Below, piece after piece: positions 35,095 to 47,914 of a stretch of DNA of 64,000 nt. The DNA comes from Physella acuta (lineage: Eukaryota; Mollusca; Gastropoda; Physidae): positions 1 through 64,000 of the forward strand of contig NW_026733013.1 in NCBI RefSeq assembly GCF_028476545.1, read 5' to 3'. Each line of letters opens with the position of its first letter. Position 1 is the stretch's first letter. The notes under the pieces were generated by a model. It had not been told where the DNA came from and searched no databases. It was given only the letters and a program-made list of their open reading frames with translations. Both the position numbers and the translations under genes were made by a program.

Positions 35095-35255
35095 AGGATT
35101 ATCCGAATGGTCGATTGTCCTAACAGTCGATCACTTGAATAAGTGATTGGTCGAATGGACGATTGACCGAATCAGTGATTGACCAAATGGACGATGGTCT
35201 AAATATTAAGTGAGTGACTGAATGGACGATTGGTCGAATGGACGATTACTTGGAA
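35095..35255. repeat. degenerate repeat (GAATGGACGATTG)
   Basis: About nine loose copies, 15-20 bp. Confidence 0.75.
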
Positions 35256-35919
35256 GACGCTAAAACGCAGATAGACCCCGATCACAGATAGACTGCTAGC
35301 AGACAGCCCGAAAATGTTTGAAAGATAAGCTAATGTGTATAGTTTATTTTTAAAAAAGACTCGTTTGAGTGTGCTTTTGGTTTTTTTCTCTTATATTTTG
35401 CAGGTAGAAAAAGTGATGAAGATTAAGATAAGACGTAATTGTAAAAATAATCTCAAAAATATACCATATAATTAATTAATGATTAATTTAATTTTGTGGT
35501 GTGGCAAATAGTCAATCAAAAATACATTGCATTACGCAGAAGTTTTAGGTTAACATCACTTACAGTGCTAAATAGGCCTACATTACTTAAGATGTTTTAA
35601 ATAGAAATAAAAAGAAAGCTATTCTATTCACTGTTTAAATACACCACCCTAACGTGTGAAACAACAACCTCGACACTACCAATCGCTGATCAAGCTAACA
35701 AAGACGTGTCTACAGACGGGCTTGACTTCAATGGACGCCGCCTTCAGTGGACTACAGCGTGTGAACTAACCACCTGACCACATTGACTATACAGGCGGCT
35801 CTCAGCGATTATCAAAGGAAGATTCTATTCAATTTTAAAACGTGACCGGTTTAATCGTGACGATGATCCCATGATGTCATTCACAGAGAATCATCTGTCA
35901 ACTTCAGTTGCGTAGTTTA

Positions 35920-35923
<4 letters not shown>

Positions 35924-35991
<68 letters not shown>
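35924..35991. repeat. (TA)n microsatellite
   Basis: About 33 pure TA units. Confidence 0.97.
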
Positions 35992-35994
<3 letters not shown>

Positions 35995-36632
35995 TATATA
36001 TTGAGAACGTACAATTGTGGCTTTATGACATTTAAGATTTCGGAGCTAAAATCATTTTTGAACACGAAACAAGCGTCCAGTCGCAAATAGTTGTAGATTC
36101 TAATTATAACTGGTGAGACGGCTGTCAATTTTAGGGCCTTCCAATGGCGTCGTTACCCCCCTCCCTTTGCCTACGCCACTGATCAATGTGCAACAGAAGC
36201 GTTCAACATTATCCAATGTATAGCGAGGTCGATCTAGCGTCAGAGATGTTTCGGTGTTTGTAATCATAATAACCACAATCACGCCCATCATACTTAGAAA
36301 AACTAATATCTAAAACAGAAATAGAATGTGCTGTCACTATTCTTAATACCCCTGTCACCTCCATGGTCACAAAATCACAGTTATCTCCCCCCCCCATCCC
36401 CACACTCACTGACGTCACGGATGGACAATCTCATGTGGAGTGTGGTTGTTAGCGTAAACATCATCGTGTGGTTGAGTGGATATGGTAGTGTAAAGTTGGT
36501 TATGTAGTAATACTAAAACCATAATTACGGGTCCTGATATTTTAATTTATAATTTCATTTCATTCGTTCTTGCACAATCAAAATTTCAATCTGGGATTGG
36601 GGCCCCTTTAAAAGTGTATCGAACCACATGGA

Positions 36633-36826
36633 CAGGGGTGTAGCGACCCTTCCCGGCGCCCGGAGACAAACTTTCGATTTGCACCCCCACCCCCCCCCCC
36701 CTTCTCAAACTTTCGATTTGCACCCCTCCTTAACCTTTCAACTTATTTTTCCAACCCATTTAGCGCCCCTTAAGGTCGGCGCCATGGGACATATGTCCGT
36801 CCCGCCCCCCCCTCGCTACGCTTCTG
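36633..36826. mobile_element. hAT-like MITE, exact 8-bp target duplication
   Basis: 194 bp, CAGGGGTGTAGCGACCC ... CTCGCTACGCTTCTG, flanked by CACATGGA on both sides. Holds the AAACTTTCGATTTGCACC core; the same family as 2248-2399 in opposite orientation. Confidence 0.93.
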
Positions 36827-36843
36827 CACATGGACATAGCCAA

Positions 36844-36982
36844 CAGAGTTTCTTCCTAGCATCTCCTCAGCCCCCTACCCCCGAAGGAAATGGAATTTAT
36901 ATAGAAAATATATACTTTACCTGTTCCCGCCCTGCGGAAAATTCAGTCCGCCCCCCGGAAATTTTCAAGTGCCCCCACCCTG
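36844..36982. mobile_element. MITE, CAGAGTTTCTTCC family, exact 8-bp target duplication
   Basis: 139 bp between two ATAGCCAA copies. The left end is typical; the right end keeps only CTG, so the GAAGAAACACTG terminus has been lost although the duplication is intact. Core GGAATTTATATAGAAAATAT is shared with 12147 and 47743. Confidence 0.82.
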
Positions 36983-37619
36983 ATAGCCAATCAACCCCTG
37001 TAGGTCGTGCTTATGATGTACGACTAGTATTGTAGGATTGGCGTGTAAGAATGGTACTCAAGGATCGGGGATTTTGTTTATATCACAATGTCGAATTATA
37101 TTCTAGGATTTTATTTATTTTCAACATCAGAGTAACAAAAACAATCTGCATTTGGGACAAATCTCTTGAATTTATTTTTATTTGACGTATGTTTCCTTGC
37201 TCAATTTGAAATCACGTGGAGTGATCTCCCCCTTTGTGTTGCTGTTCAAACAAACTCCGACCTGTAGCCCCACACCCGCCCATGTCATTGCTGCTGGTGG
37301 GGGAGGGGGGGTCCAACCTTCAGTTCCTTGTTTGCTAATTCCCGCCACCGTAGGGGTTGCTAGGATCAGGGGTGTAGCTTTGGAGGTGCAGCCAGTGGTG
37401 TGCACTGAGGGGGTGACCTGATTTATGTGTCGGTAAATATTAAACACTATAAATACTGAGACCCGCCTCGCTTAAAAATAAATGTGTATTATATAAAGTT
37501 TCTAGAACGACTGGGGATTTTTGCTAACTGCCAAAAGGCTAAGACGCACTTAAAGCCGGCTGACAAATAACGTACGGTTCATATCTAAAGTCATCCTCGG
37601 TGTCTTGGTAATCTACAAG

Positions 37620-37890
37620 TAACACAAAACATACTCTCTAAACTCTGCTAAAATGGTTAATTTCACTCTTTAAGGTATACAAAACATACTCTCTAAACTC
37701 TGCTAAAATGGTCAATTTCTTTTTAAAAAGTAAGGTACACAAAACATTCTCTAAACGCTGCTAAAATGATTAATTTCCTTTTTAAAAGTAAGGTACACAA
37801 AACACACTCTCTAAAATATGCTAAAATGGTTAATGTCCTTTTTGAAAAGTAAGGTACATAAAACATACTATCTAAGCTCTGCTAAAATGG
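37620..37890. repeat. tandem repeat, unit about 58 bp, five copies
   Basis: AAGGTACACAAAACATACTC then TCTAAACTCTGCTAAAATGGTTAATTTC, recurring. Confidence 0.92.
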
Positions 37891-38394
37891 GTTTTAAAAG
37901 TAATTAACACAAATAATTATGCGGGTAATACCTACAAATTAATCTTATGTAACGTATATCGGGGAAAAACACTATGCGATATAGTAACCAAACAATCTCC
38001 TAATGCCAATACTTTACCTAATTTGACAAATTATAATAAATATATATCGTACTCTGCTTCTAATTAGTGGATTAATGTATGAGTATAAAACGAAGTAAAA
38101 ACTTACATACACTAAAATCAGCAAAGAGAGACAGGAACCTTTTTTGATTATTAGTAATTATTAGTTAAAAAATATAATTAAAATAAAGATTTACCTTTTC
38201 TTGTGAGCTTGGTATGACTGCAATAGATGCCGCTGTATTTAGCTATTAAGAAATAGTCACATTTTACAAGTAAAAAGGGTCCTCCAATGAGAGATGTTCT
38301 GTAGTAGAAGCAGTGGGATACAATTTAAACTTGGTATTTCGTTCTGGATTATCTCTTACCTAAGCTGCAATTTTAAGTCTCGGAAATTAAAAAG

Positions 38395-38600
38395 ACGAAG
38401 TTGACAAGATGGTTTCTTTTGATTGTCGGCCTTTTGGGTTGTCGGCATTTTTACTTTGTTCGCCAGTGCTTTGACAGAAGGCCATATGGGCTGTCGCTTT
38501 ATGTACCGTCGGCTTTTTGTCCGCGTCAGCCTTTGATCCGTGTCGGCCTTCTATCTTTTGTGACGACGTGTCATCGGTGGAAGCATTTTTAGTCGTTTGT
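38395..38600. repeat. degenerate repeat (GTCGGCCTTTTG)
   Basis: About ten loose copies, 18-25 bp. The small open frame here reflects the repeat. Confidence 0.55.
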
Positions 38601-38639
38601 CGTTACCTAACTTTCAGTAGTATGCCGAGGGCTTAAGCA

Positions 38640-39030
38640 TTGTAGGGGAGGTGGAAAAAATATCTATAGTTTTGTATATTACACTTTTTTCTCACTATAT
38701 TAAAATGAAAAGTGTTTTATAAATAGTAAGTGTATTTAGTTTTTTTTTTTTTCAAGGAATGTAATTATTTAAAAAAATTTAAAATATTGTTACAAGCTGT
38801 TAATTATACACGAAAAAAATAAAAAATAAAATAACTTTCTTTAATTATAATAATGTAATTCTTACTTGCATACCTGTCAATAAAAGCATGGGTCGTTCAT
38901 AAAACGTTGATTGGGGAATTCCGATGCAAAAAAATAAATATATTAATACTCAGCACCTTTAACAGTGTAGTTATTTATGAGGATACAAATCTGCTCGATA
39001 CTAGTGGCTCCTACTGGCAATTCTCTCCCC
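38640..39030. other. AT-rich intergenic, no gene seen
   Basis: No recognisable feature. Confidence 0.4.
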
Positions 39031-39037
39031 AGGGGGG

Positions 39038-39262
39038 TACATATGTCCCCGGGCCCCGAACTTAGGGGGTGCCAAATTGGGTTGTAAAAACAAATTAAAA
39101 TGTCATTTCAGCTACATTTTTGCATTATAAATACTTTGATAGGGGGGGTGCAAATCGAAAGTTTGAGGGGGGGGGGGGGGTGCAAATTAAAACTTTGCTC
39201 CCGAGAGGGGCGCCAAATTGAAAGTTTGTCCCCGGGCGCCGGGAAGGGTCGCTACCCTTCTG
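39038..39262. mobile_element. hAT-like MITE, same family as 36633, no target duplication found
   Basis: GGTACATATGTCCCCGGGCC, GTGCAAATCGAAAGTTTG and CGCCGGGAAGGGTCGCTACCC with a poly-G run. The left terminus is lost, the right reads CTACCCTTCTG. Confidence 0.75.
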
Positions 39263-39309
39263 TCCACCACCCCTCCCCCTCGGGAACACGGCCATTGCCC
39301 ATTGTCCAT

Positions 39310-39450
39310 TATAAAGTTATATTGAAAATATATATTTATTTATATATAAATATATACTTAAGTAAATGTTCACACCCCGCCTCCACCCCAGACCCCCCCC
39401 CCCCCCCCGACTCCGACCCTGAGAAAAATGTTTGAAAGAAACCCTGCCCA
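39310..39450. mobile_element. degraded MITE of the CAGTGTTTCTT family
   Basis: Core ATTGAAAATATATATTTA, poly-C block and right end GAGAAAAATGTTTGAAAGAAACCCTG. Confidence 0.55.
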
Positions 39451-40119
39451 CTAAGTAGAGTGCATAAAATGGCTTGCGGGTCTATTATATAATTTTTATT
39501 TAAAGATATGCCTACCAACGTACTAACGTGTTTGATATACAATGCTTATCTTTTATTAATACTTCTAAATTCGAAGCAAACTGTTTCCGATCACTTTTAT
39601 TCCATTACAGACTTAAGAAAGTCGCGAAATGGAAGTTAAATAAAAGTTTTACAAATGAAAAAATGGAATTTTTTTTTCTATTTGTAAGATATTTTATTAG
39701 TGACTAATACTTTACTAAATAAAGTAAATTTTATATATTTGTATATTATATATATGTGTATGTATGAGTTTTCATCTCTGATGTACTGTCCTAGGGTTTA
39801 TACCCTAGGGTCGCCACTTCTAAAAGTGGACATAACAGTCACACTTTATCGCAAAGGCATTTCCCGTATGTTACAAATAATCCCACACTGAACTACTGTA
39901 ACGGTATACTCATGTGCTCATTATGTGATGTCCATATAAAAACTGTTGTAGTTTTTGTTGTTGTTATTAAATTATTACTGGTTGTTTGTTTTTTTTTGTT
40001 TTTTTTTTTTGTTTTTTTTTTTGTGATTCAAATACACAAAAGTTGTAACGTAAAGGTGGAATTTTTTTTTTTTTTTTTTTTTTTTTAGAAAATTTGTCAA
40101 AACCAGATTCTAGAATCTA

Positions 40120-40525
40120 GAATCTAGCTAGAGGAATGAGAGTTGCCCAAGCAGATGGACTTCCTTTTTTCAACAATTTCCTCACACATGTAATATATAT
40201 TTATACTAGGCATGCTGCCCATCTTCGCTTAGGCTTTCGAAAACATTGGGAATCCGAATGCTTAATTAATTCGCCCGAGGGTCGGTCTACGACCTCAGGA
40301 GTTATGAAGAGGTTCCTACATGGACATATTTTTTTTCGGTTTATAGCTCATATAAGGCGCCGGTCCGTCGAGGTCAGTTTTGACCCACTCATCGTAGACT
40401 TTCGGCCAACCGGCCCCCGTGTTCCGTCGCCCCAAGGCAAGATCCTGCCAAATTTGAAGCGCCTGCGGCACCGGGAAGTGCCCTATCGGGCACCCGACAA
40501 CTTTGCTTTTATATTATAGAGATTA
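40120..40525. mobile_element. unclassified interspersed repeat
   Basis: GC-rich block in AT-rich DNA beginning near TACTAGGCATGCTGCCC and ending ACTTTGCTTTTATATTATAGAG, the general form of dispersed invertebrate repeats with a TACTAG-type head and TTTATATTATAGA tail. The 127-residue open frame over it has no recognisable domain. Confidence 0.45.
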
Positions 40526-40589
40526 GCAAATTGCATGTATCAAACAAAGATTTCAATAAAGTAATTAAGGCCTGAAATACTTTAATATA

Positions 40590-41030
40590 GAAATGTATTA
40601 TTTGAATAGATTCTAGATCTAGGTAGGGTCAACATCTGTGTAAGTCTAGTTTTTCATTAGATCTAGATGATCTAGAATATCTAGATCTAGATGATCTAGA
40701 AAATCTAGATCTAGAATCCTAATAGAATTTTTTTTTAAAGTTTAGCCCGAGCAAAATAAAAAAAAACACGGAGAATGAAAGACGCATTTTAAAATCTTAT
40801 CTTACGTGAATATGCCTATTCTTTCAAATTAATTTTTTATCCCAAATTAGCCAGTTCCAAACAAAGGTTTTGTATAAAATAATTAAGTGTTGAAATAGTT
40901 TAGGCCTAATATAGAAATTTATTTTTGGAATAGATTCTAGAGTAGTTAGAGTCTAAATCTAGATCTTAGCGTCTACGTCTAGTTATTGCGTAGATTTAGA
41001 TCTAGTCTAGATCTACAATCTAGAATCCAA
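40590..41030. repeat. low-complexity TCTAGA/AGATCT tract
   Basis: Dense TCTAGATCTAGA runs, clearest at 40610-40715 and 40930-41030. Self-complementary at many points. Confidence 0.8.
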
Positions 41031-41342
41031 ATAAATAAAATAAATTTTATGAGTTTAGGCTGGAAAAATTGTATTGTATACATTTCATAGTGTACGTAGA
41101 TCTAAATTAAATTTGAATGAAATAGTTCATTTCTTTTTATTCTAAACACGGCAGATGACGTCATTAGTTAATGTATAAACATTAGTGACGTCACAGTTTT
41201 ATGCGTTCTTTTTCACATCTATAAATGCTTTTCCGGTTGCATAAATAATACTGTTTCTCTACATTCGAATACGCCTTTATTTTTTATTTTTCTTCATATA
41301 TCGCTGCATTTTCTGACGTGATGTCCGGCGAAAATATTTTGC

Positions 41343-41350
41343 GGACAGAC

Positions 41351-41402
<52 letters not shown>
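41343..41402. repeat. (GA)n microsatellite
   Basis: GACAGACAGACA followed by about 23 GA units. Confidence 0.98.
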
Positions 41403-41406
<4 letters not shown>

Positions 41407-41619
41407 GCGAACGTGGGGTTTTATATATTAGGATTCTACGCTCGCTTAAACCTTAGACAGCTACGACCATCTTGTCTGACAATCTTTAGATTGTTGCAAA
41501 CAGCAATTTATTTTTTGAAATCGTTTAAGAGAAAGTGGCAGTTTAAATTGGGATACTTGCCTACTAAATTTGTTTCATATTGTTTTTGTTCTTTTTGTAG
41601 AATATATAGTAAAGAATAA

Positions 41620-42110
41620 TTATCACCGTATCCAACTAAAATTATAAGAATGAATTAAATATATATAAAACTAAATTCTTTTTAAAGCTATTGGCTTTCA
41701 ATATTAATTATAGTAAAATAAAATAAAATTACAATCTAAAAATCATAAATAAAATATACAATATTTATATGTCTTTAATACACTTTTTAATTTTATGATC
41801 AACAAATATAAAATTATATATTTTATTTCATCATTTGTAATTTTTAATTTCCTTATTTCTTTTTAGAAACATTGTTATAGACTATTTCCCTTGGGTTACT
41901 TAAATAACTAAATGGGAAGTAACTAATAAAATTTTAATTTTTAGTATAAAACACCTCTTAGTGTTTTTCAAAATTGTAGTTTCTTAACTTGTTAAATAAT
42001 GATTTCCGCTTGTAAATGATATTCTGAGCAAATTTTAAAATCGTACATGAAATCATTCAGTATGTTTATCTAGTCATTTTTTTTTTATTGTTCGACTAAC
42101 AAGGTATTCG
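41620..42110. other. AT-rich intergenic, no gene seen
   Basis: No recognisable feature. Confidence 0.4.
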
Positions 42111-42139
42111 AATTTCGAGATTTAGTTCTTACAAACAGC

Positions 42140-42525
42140 TGTACAGAGGTACAAAGAATATCCTGGGATACGAACTTTTGTTACAGGAGCAATCGAATTA
42201 CAAATACCCTTGGTCACGAACACGATTCGTAGAATCGAACTACGAACAAATTCAGCTACGTACCAATGGGCTGCGATCATTCGAGATACGAACAATCGGG
42301 CTGCGAATATTCGAGATATGAACAATCGGGCTGCGAACATTTGATATACGAACAATAGGAGGACTACGAACAATCGGGCTTCGAACATTCGAGATACGAA
42401 CAATCGGACTACGAACATTCGAGATACGAACAATCGGACTACGAACATTTAAGATACGAACAATCGAACTACGAACATTCAAGATACGAAACGATCGAAA
42501 TACGAACAATCGAGCGATGAACATT
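42140..42525. repeat. tandem repeat (ACGAACATTCGAGATACGAACAATCGG)
   Basis: About ten copies, mostly 30 bp. The open minus-strand frames (NVRSPIVRIS repeated) come from the 30-bp period, not from a gene. Confidence 0.93.
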
Positions 42526-43489
42526 TGATCTTAGAAAACCTACGTCTGCTATAACCTAGGATAAAATAAATACGCAGATTGCTAGACAGCTTGTGTCACA
42601 AGAAATAAAACGCGATCAATTTTTAAAACATCTTATCGTATAGATGAGGACCCTTTCGTCATTAAATGTAGACCGTGGGCTCTGCTCATTAGCATAAACT
42701 GATAGGCCCCTAAATAGCTAAGGTCAAACGGAAGTTAGGACTTCAGGTTCAGGGTTCAGCCATCATTACCATGGCAACAAAGGTTACAACGAGAGCTGCG
42801 AAACTCGCTAGTGTCAGGATTTATCTATATTCCACTTTTCGATATCCGAATGCATCTATATTTAGATCTAATTTTAATCGAGTTCTAATTTTATCCACAT
42901 TTTCAGTATCTTCGTGTAATCATTTTATAAAATTTATCGATATCTAAATTTACCCATTTTCATGTATATCGATTTCCAGATAAATTTACATTAGATCTTA
43001 TCACCACCCTCATTAATCGTACTTGCATGGACCATCTAATTCAGCAGATATCGACAGCAACAGTTCCTGCAGTTGTGTAATTGTTATCGCGTGTGAAAGA
43101 TAATCTACAAACTTGTCGTGGCGCGCCTGGACTTGATAAGTTTTACGGCAAGTGTTTATTGTCATAAATACGGTAGTGATTCTGTCGAAACACGCGACGT
43201 ATTTTTTGTTTATTTGTCGATATAGGCTTGTATTAATCTATCAAGATTCTTGTTTCACTTCAGATAAAGTTTAATTACATATTAATTACTTTATTAGTGA
43301 GCTTTCATGCGTGTTTAATTAGAGGTGTTTTTTGTGCTAGATACTTTAATAATTATTTTTTAATGCAAACTTTTAACTGTTCATTTCAAAACAAAAACAA
43401 AAATGAAAAATTTAAAAATTGGTAAAATATTAAAAGGACTGAACATTTCAAAATAAATTTATTTTGTTTTACAAATTGTTGAGTCGCCT

Positions 43490-43631
43490 TTTTTACTTTC
43501 TCGTATATACGAAGTATAGAGAAAGTCTTGTAATCGTGCAAAAAAAAAATCGAGATTTTTGCAAATCTCGACGTTTTACACCTCACTGATACGGAAAAAC
43601 TAAATTTTGCAATCTTGTCCGTATGTCTGTG

Positions 43632-43678
<47 letters not shown>

Positions 43679-43995
43679 GTGTGTGTCTGTGTGTAAACAC
43701 GATAACTTGAGTACCGTTACAGCTAGGTTGATGAAATTTCATATATAAGTATTTTATCAAAATCGTAGATCCGTATCAACTTTTTAGCGATTTTCGATAA
43801 CCGGAAGTGGTACTTTTTCTACTTTGAATTTTTCAAAAGCCTATAACTTGAGTACTATTTCAGATAGATAAATGAAATTTCACATGTAATTAATAGATCT
43901 AATTCTCTACCTTCTATTAAATTTTGAGTAATTTTCGTTGACCGGAAGTACTAATTTACGCTATTTCCGATTTCTCAAAAAACGCAAGTAAATTT
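43490..43995. mobile_element. unclassified dispersed repeat with internal (GTCT)n
   Basis: TTTACTTTCTCGTATATACG, then AAGTATAGAGAAAGTC, AATCTCGACGTTTTACACC, a (TCTG)n stretch at 43624-43690, and paired half-units ATAACTTGAGTACCGTTACA / ATAACTTGAGTACTATTTCA. I recognise this as a type found in many invertebrates, but not its class. Confidence 0.6.
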
Positions 43996-44187
43996 ATAAA
44001 GTACTAATAATATTGCGCACTATTATGCACATTTTGTTTCGGCGTTTGTTTGGTGCGCAATGTTTTTTTCTATGAGATTCTATTCTATTTTTAAAAGTTT
44101 AAGTAATTAAAAATCATGTCTACATTCCAAGTTATATAAGAATATTCGAGAAAGTTTAGGGGAGATCACTCCCGGTTTATTATTTTA

Positions 44188-46184
44188 TCACTAGCGTACC
44201 CGTCCCCCGCGCGTTGCCGCGGGGATAAAAGTAAGTTTGACGAAATGCATTAGAAGAATTTCAGCAACGCGTTTCCAATCATATGTTCTAAGACGCGTGA
44301 CCGTTTTTTCTAAAAGTGAGTTATTTAAATGTAAACAATGCCTGCGCTTGGATCATCAATATCGGGACACGGGTTTACCTACACTACTGCATGAAAACAT
44401 TGAATGTACATTAATCACTCACCGAAATAATATGGTAGAACACACTTCAGTGACCGCCCATGTGTCAGAGACGTACAGCGGCGTTCTCAGGGCCCCCACC
44501 CCCCGATTACACTACCGCATAGGCGCGGCGTACGACGCCTGGCTCCTTAAAACTAACAGGCGCCATCGTGCCAAATAGCATCCTGTTAATAATGATGCTG
44601 ATTTCGTCATTCGCTATAGTGACACAAATGAACAGGATTTTTTTTCTTTAACACGTAAAAAAGTATTTGACGTGTTATAAACATCAGTGTGACTGATCAA
44701 TATGCTAGCGTTACTAATGGTCTATTATTAGATGCTCGATCTCAATTTCTGACTGGATTGTCTAATAATAGATGCTTATTGCATCATTCGCAAAGTGACG
44801 AAACTCTACAGTAGGCTCCTCATATTCAAAAAGTTACTTTTTCATCTTTCGCAAGGTGACGAAACTGTACAGAAGGATTTCCTCGCGTTACAAAGTTATT
44901 TTCAGAAGCCTGTTGTAGTTTTACCGCTGAATATAGTAGTACCCCTTACTCGCTATGCAGGACGCTCGATTAACGGATGCCAAGTGCCAACATCGTCGCT
45001 CTAAAACTCTGGGCTCCAAACCGTGTATTGACGAAAGTTGTACCCTATATGGCGCTGCCCATAAGAAACTTTAGTTTTCTTTTTCGCAGAAATATTCTCG
45101 TGAGTATTCTCATCTATGCCCTAAAGTTTCATGAACCGCATCCGAGTTTTATTTTTTATATACCGTGTATAGAGAAAAAAAATCGCTCCCCCCGTGGGGC
45201 GCCGCCCTTGCAATATTAAACAATATTTTTTTGCAGAACCCTACCATTGAGTGATCTAATCATCTCCCCGGAGTTTCATGTTACACGGATGAACGGTGTG
45301 AAACCGAAATTTTATAAACCGTATATAGAGAAAAATCGCAGCCGCCCGTGGCGCCGCCCTTGCGAAATTAAAAATTATTTTTTTCAGAACCCTTTCCTAG
45401 AGTGGTATATTGAACTCCCCAAAGTTTCATGGCTATCGGATGAACGATGCCAAACCAAAATCGACTTTTATTTTTATATACCGTATATAGAAAAAACAAA
45501 TCGCGCCGTGTCGGGGCGCCACCCCTGCGAATTTGAAATATTTTTTTTTCGCAGAAACCTCCCCAGGAATATTCTCAACAACTTACCTAAAGTTTCATCG
45601 TGTGAACGGTGTCACGGCAATTAACTTTTATTATTTTTATAAACCGTATATAGAGAAAAATCGCACCCTCCCGTGGCGCCGCCCTTGCGAAGTTAAAAAT
45701 GATTTTTGTACAGAACCCTTCCCTAGAGTGTTCTAATCAACTCCCCAAAGTTTCATGCCTATCGGATGAACAGTGTCACTGCAATTCACTTTTATTATTT
45801 TTATATACCGTATATAGAGAAAAATCGGACCCTCCCATGGCGCCGCCTTTGCGAAATTAAAAATTATTTTTTTACAGAACCCTTCCCTAAAGTGGTATAA
45901 TAAACTCCCCAAAGTCTCATGGCTATCGGATGAACGATGTCAAACCAAAAATCGACTTTTATTTTTATATACGGTATATAGAGAAAAACAAATCGCGCCC
46001 TGCCGGGGCGCCACCCCTGCGAATTTGAAATTTTTTTTTTCATAGAAACCTCCCCAGGAATATTCTCAACAACTTCCCAAAGTTTCACGGCGATGTGATG
46101 AGAGGTGTAGTAATGCATAAAGGACAAAAAATAAACAGACACACAAACATACATTGCTTTATATATATATAGATAGATAGATTA
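44188..46184. mobile_element. unclassified ~2-kb repeat element with internal ~162-bp tandem array
   Basis: Begins CACTAGCGTACCCGTCCCCC / GCGCGTTGCCGCGGGGATAA and ends AACAGACACACAAACATACA / TTGCTTTATATATATATAGA. Six ordered copies of a unit with ACCGTATATAGAGAAAAATC, GGCGCCGCCCTTGCGAA, CAGAACCCTTCCCTA and CCCAAAGTTTCATGGCTATC start near 45161, 45317, 45478, 45643, 45806 and 45968. No transposase or reverse transcriptase is visible, so it is non-autonomous; the family is not known to me. Confidence 0.7.
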
Positions 46185-46570
46185 CGCGCATTTTTTCCTG
46201 TTAAATATCTGTGAACTTGTTATTTCTTATGTATTCTACAGAACAGTCCGGCCGTAGTTGCCAGCTAACTCTTGTCATAAAGTTGTGTCCCTTGACTTCC
46301 TTGTACTTCACTTTTCAGTTTAGTTCCAAAATGTAAACAAGTGTTATCAATGATTGCAAAAATATTGTGTAAGTCCCTGTATCTCGATCGAACGTAAAGT
46401 GATTTGATTTACCCATTTGGACTTGGTAATCAATTGGGCGGATAAAGAAGAGGTTGCGTGTTGTTGTTGTTGTTGTTGTTGTTTTTTTTTTGTGTGATCT
46501 CGGCATATGAAGGAATAGTGTGTTCTATGCCTAGCCGCCTTTACTTTGCTTTACTTGGTTAGATACCCGT

Positions 46571-47395
46571 AGGCCCATACTCCAGCAGGACAGAGAACTC
46601 TGGAGAGTTGTAGTTGGTGGCCCATACTCCAGCAGGACAGATAACTCTGGAGAGCTGTAGTTGGTGGCCCATACTCCAGCAGGACGGAGAACTCTGGAGA
46701 GCTGTAGTTGGCGGCCTATACAACAGGACAGAGAACTCTATAGAGCTGTAGTTGGTGGCCTATACAACAGGACAGAGAACTCTATAGAGCTGTAGTTTGT
46801 GGCCTATACTCCAGCAGGACAGAGAACTCTGGAGAGCTGTAGTTGGTGGCCCATACTCTAGCAGGACAGAGAACTCTTGAGAGCTGTAGTTGGTGGCCCA
46901 TACTACAGCAGGACAGTGAACTCTGGAGAGATGTAGTTGGTGGCCCATACTCTAGCAGGACAGAGAACTCTTGAGAGCTGTAGTTGGTGGCTCATACTCC
47001 AGCAGGACAGAGAACTCTGGAGAGCTGTAGTTGGTGGCCCATACTCCAGCAGGACAGAGAACTGGAGAGCTGTAGTTGGTGGCCCATACTCCAGCAGGAC
47101 AGAGAACTCTGGAGACATTTAGTTGGTGGCCCATACTCCAGCAGGACAGAAAACTCCGGAGAGCTGTAGTTGGTGGCCCATACTCAAGCAGGACAGAGAA
47201 CTCTGGAGAGCTGTAGTTGGTGGCCTATACTCCAGCAGGACAGAGAACTCTGGAGAGCTGTAGTTGGTGGCCCATACTCCAGCAGGACAGAGAACTCTGG
47301 AGAGCTGTAGTTGGTGGCCTATACTCCAGCAGGACAGAGAACTCTGGAGAGCTGTAGTTGGTGGCCCATACTCCAGCAGGACAGAGAACACTGGT
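46571..47395. repeat. 47-bp minisatellite, about 17 copies
   Basis: Unit GGTGGCCCATACTCCAGCAG followed by GACAGAGAACTCTGGAGAGCTGTAGTT, with CTATACAACAG variants at 46710-46800. The many overlapping open frames on both strands are artefacts. Confidence 0.98.
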
Positions 47396-47742
47396 TACTT
47401 ATTCTTTATCATAAGTGGCGGGTGTTATGAAAGGCATGATATATTTAATAACGCTAATAAAGATGCTGTTGTGGGTGACTATGATGATGATAACGGTGAT
47501 AAGATACAGGTCTTAGGGGGTAAACCTGTTATATTCTAAGCTTAGTGCTACCAACATGGATCTTTACTTACGTACTTATTCACCTATGAAGGTATTGGCC
47601 ATATTCTGTCCATGTTTCACAAAGATTTGTCTCATAAAAATCGTGTCATGCTACTACGTCGAGTTGTCGTACATTAGATCCTCGTCTTGGTGCTTGTACA
47701 CATTAATAGTATATCATTGATATTCCCCTGATCTGTTGTTGA

Positions 47743-47913
47743 CAGTGTTTCTTTCTACACTCCCCCCCCCCCCCCAACAAAATATTATTTATATAGAAAA
47801 TGTATGCTTTTACCAGTGTCCACATCCCCCTTCCACAGTTTCAAGTCTCTCCCGCACCCTCCCCCCCCCCCCCACACCCCACCCCCGGAGAAAAAAGTCT
47901 GAAAGAAACACTT
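47743..47913. mobile_element. MITE, CAGTGTTTCTTTC family
   Basis: CAGTGTTTCTTTCTAC ... AGTCTGAAAGAAACACTT, core ATTTATATAGAAAATGTATG and poly-C blocks. Flanks GTTGTTGA / GTCGTTAT match only in part, so the target duplication is unclear. Confidence 0.75.
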
Positions 47914-47914
47914 G

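Noticed and set aside
42122-42524. Repetitive NVRSPIVRIS proteins
   Set aside because: Produced by a 30-bp tandem repeat whose period is a multiple of three; two frames are open at once.
44237-44578. 113-codon open frame with several Cys
   Set aside because: Lies in the head of an unclassified repeat element, with no recognisable domain and no splice context.
46760-47391. Several overlapping 60-90-codon frames on both strands
   Set aside because: All are translations of the 47-bp minisatellite.
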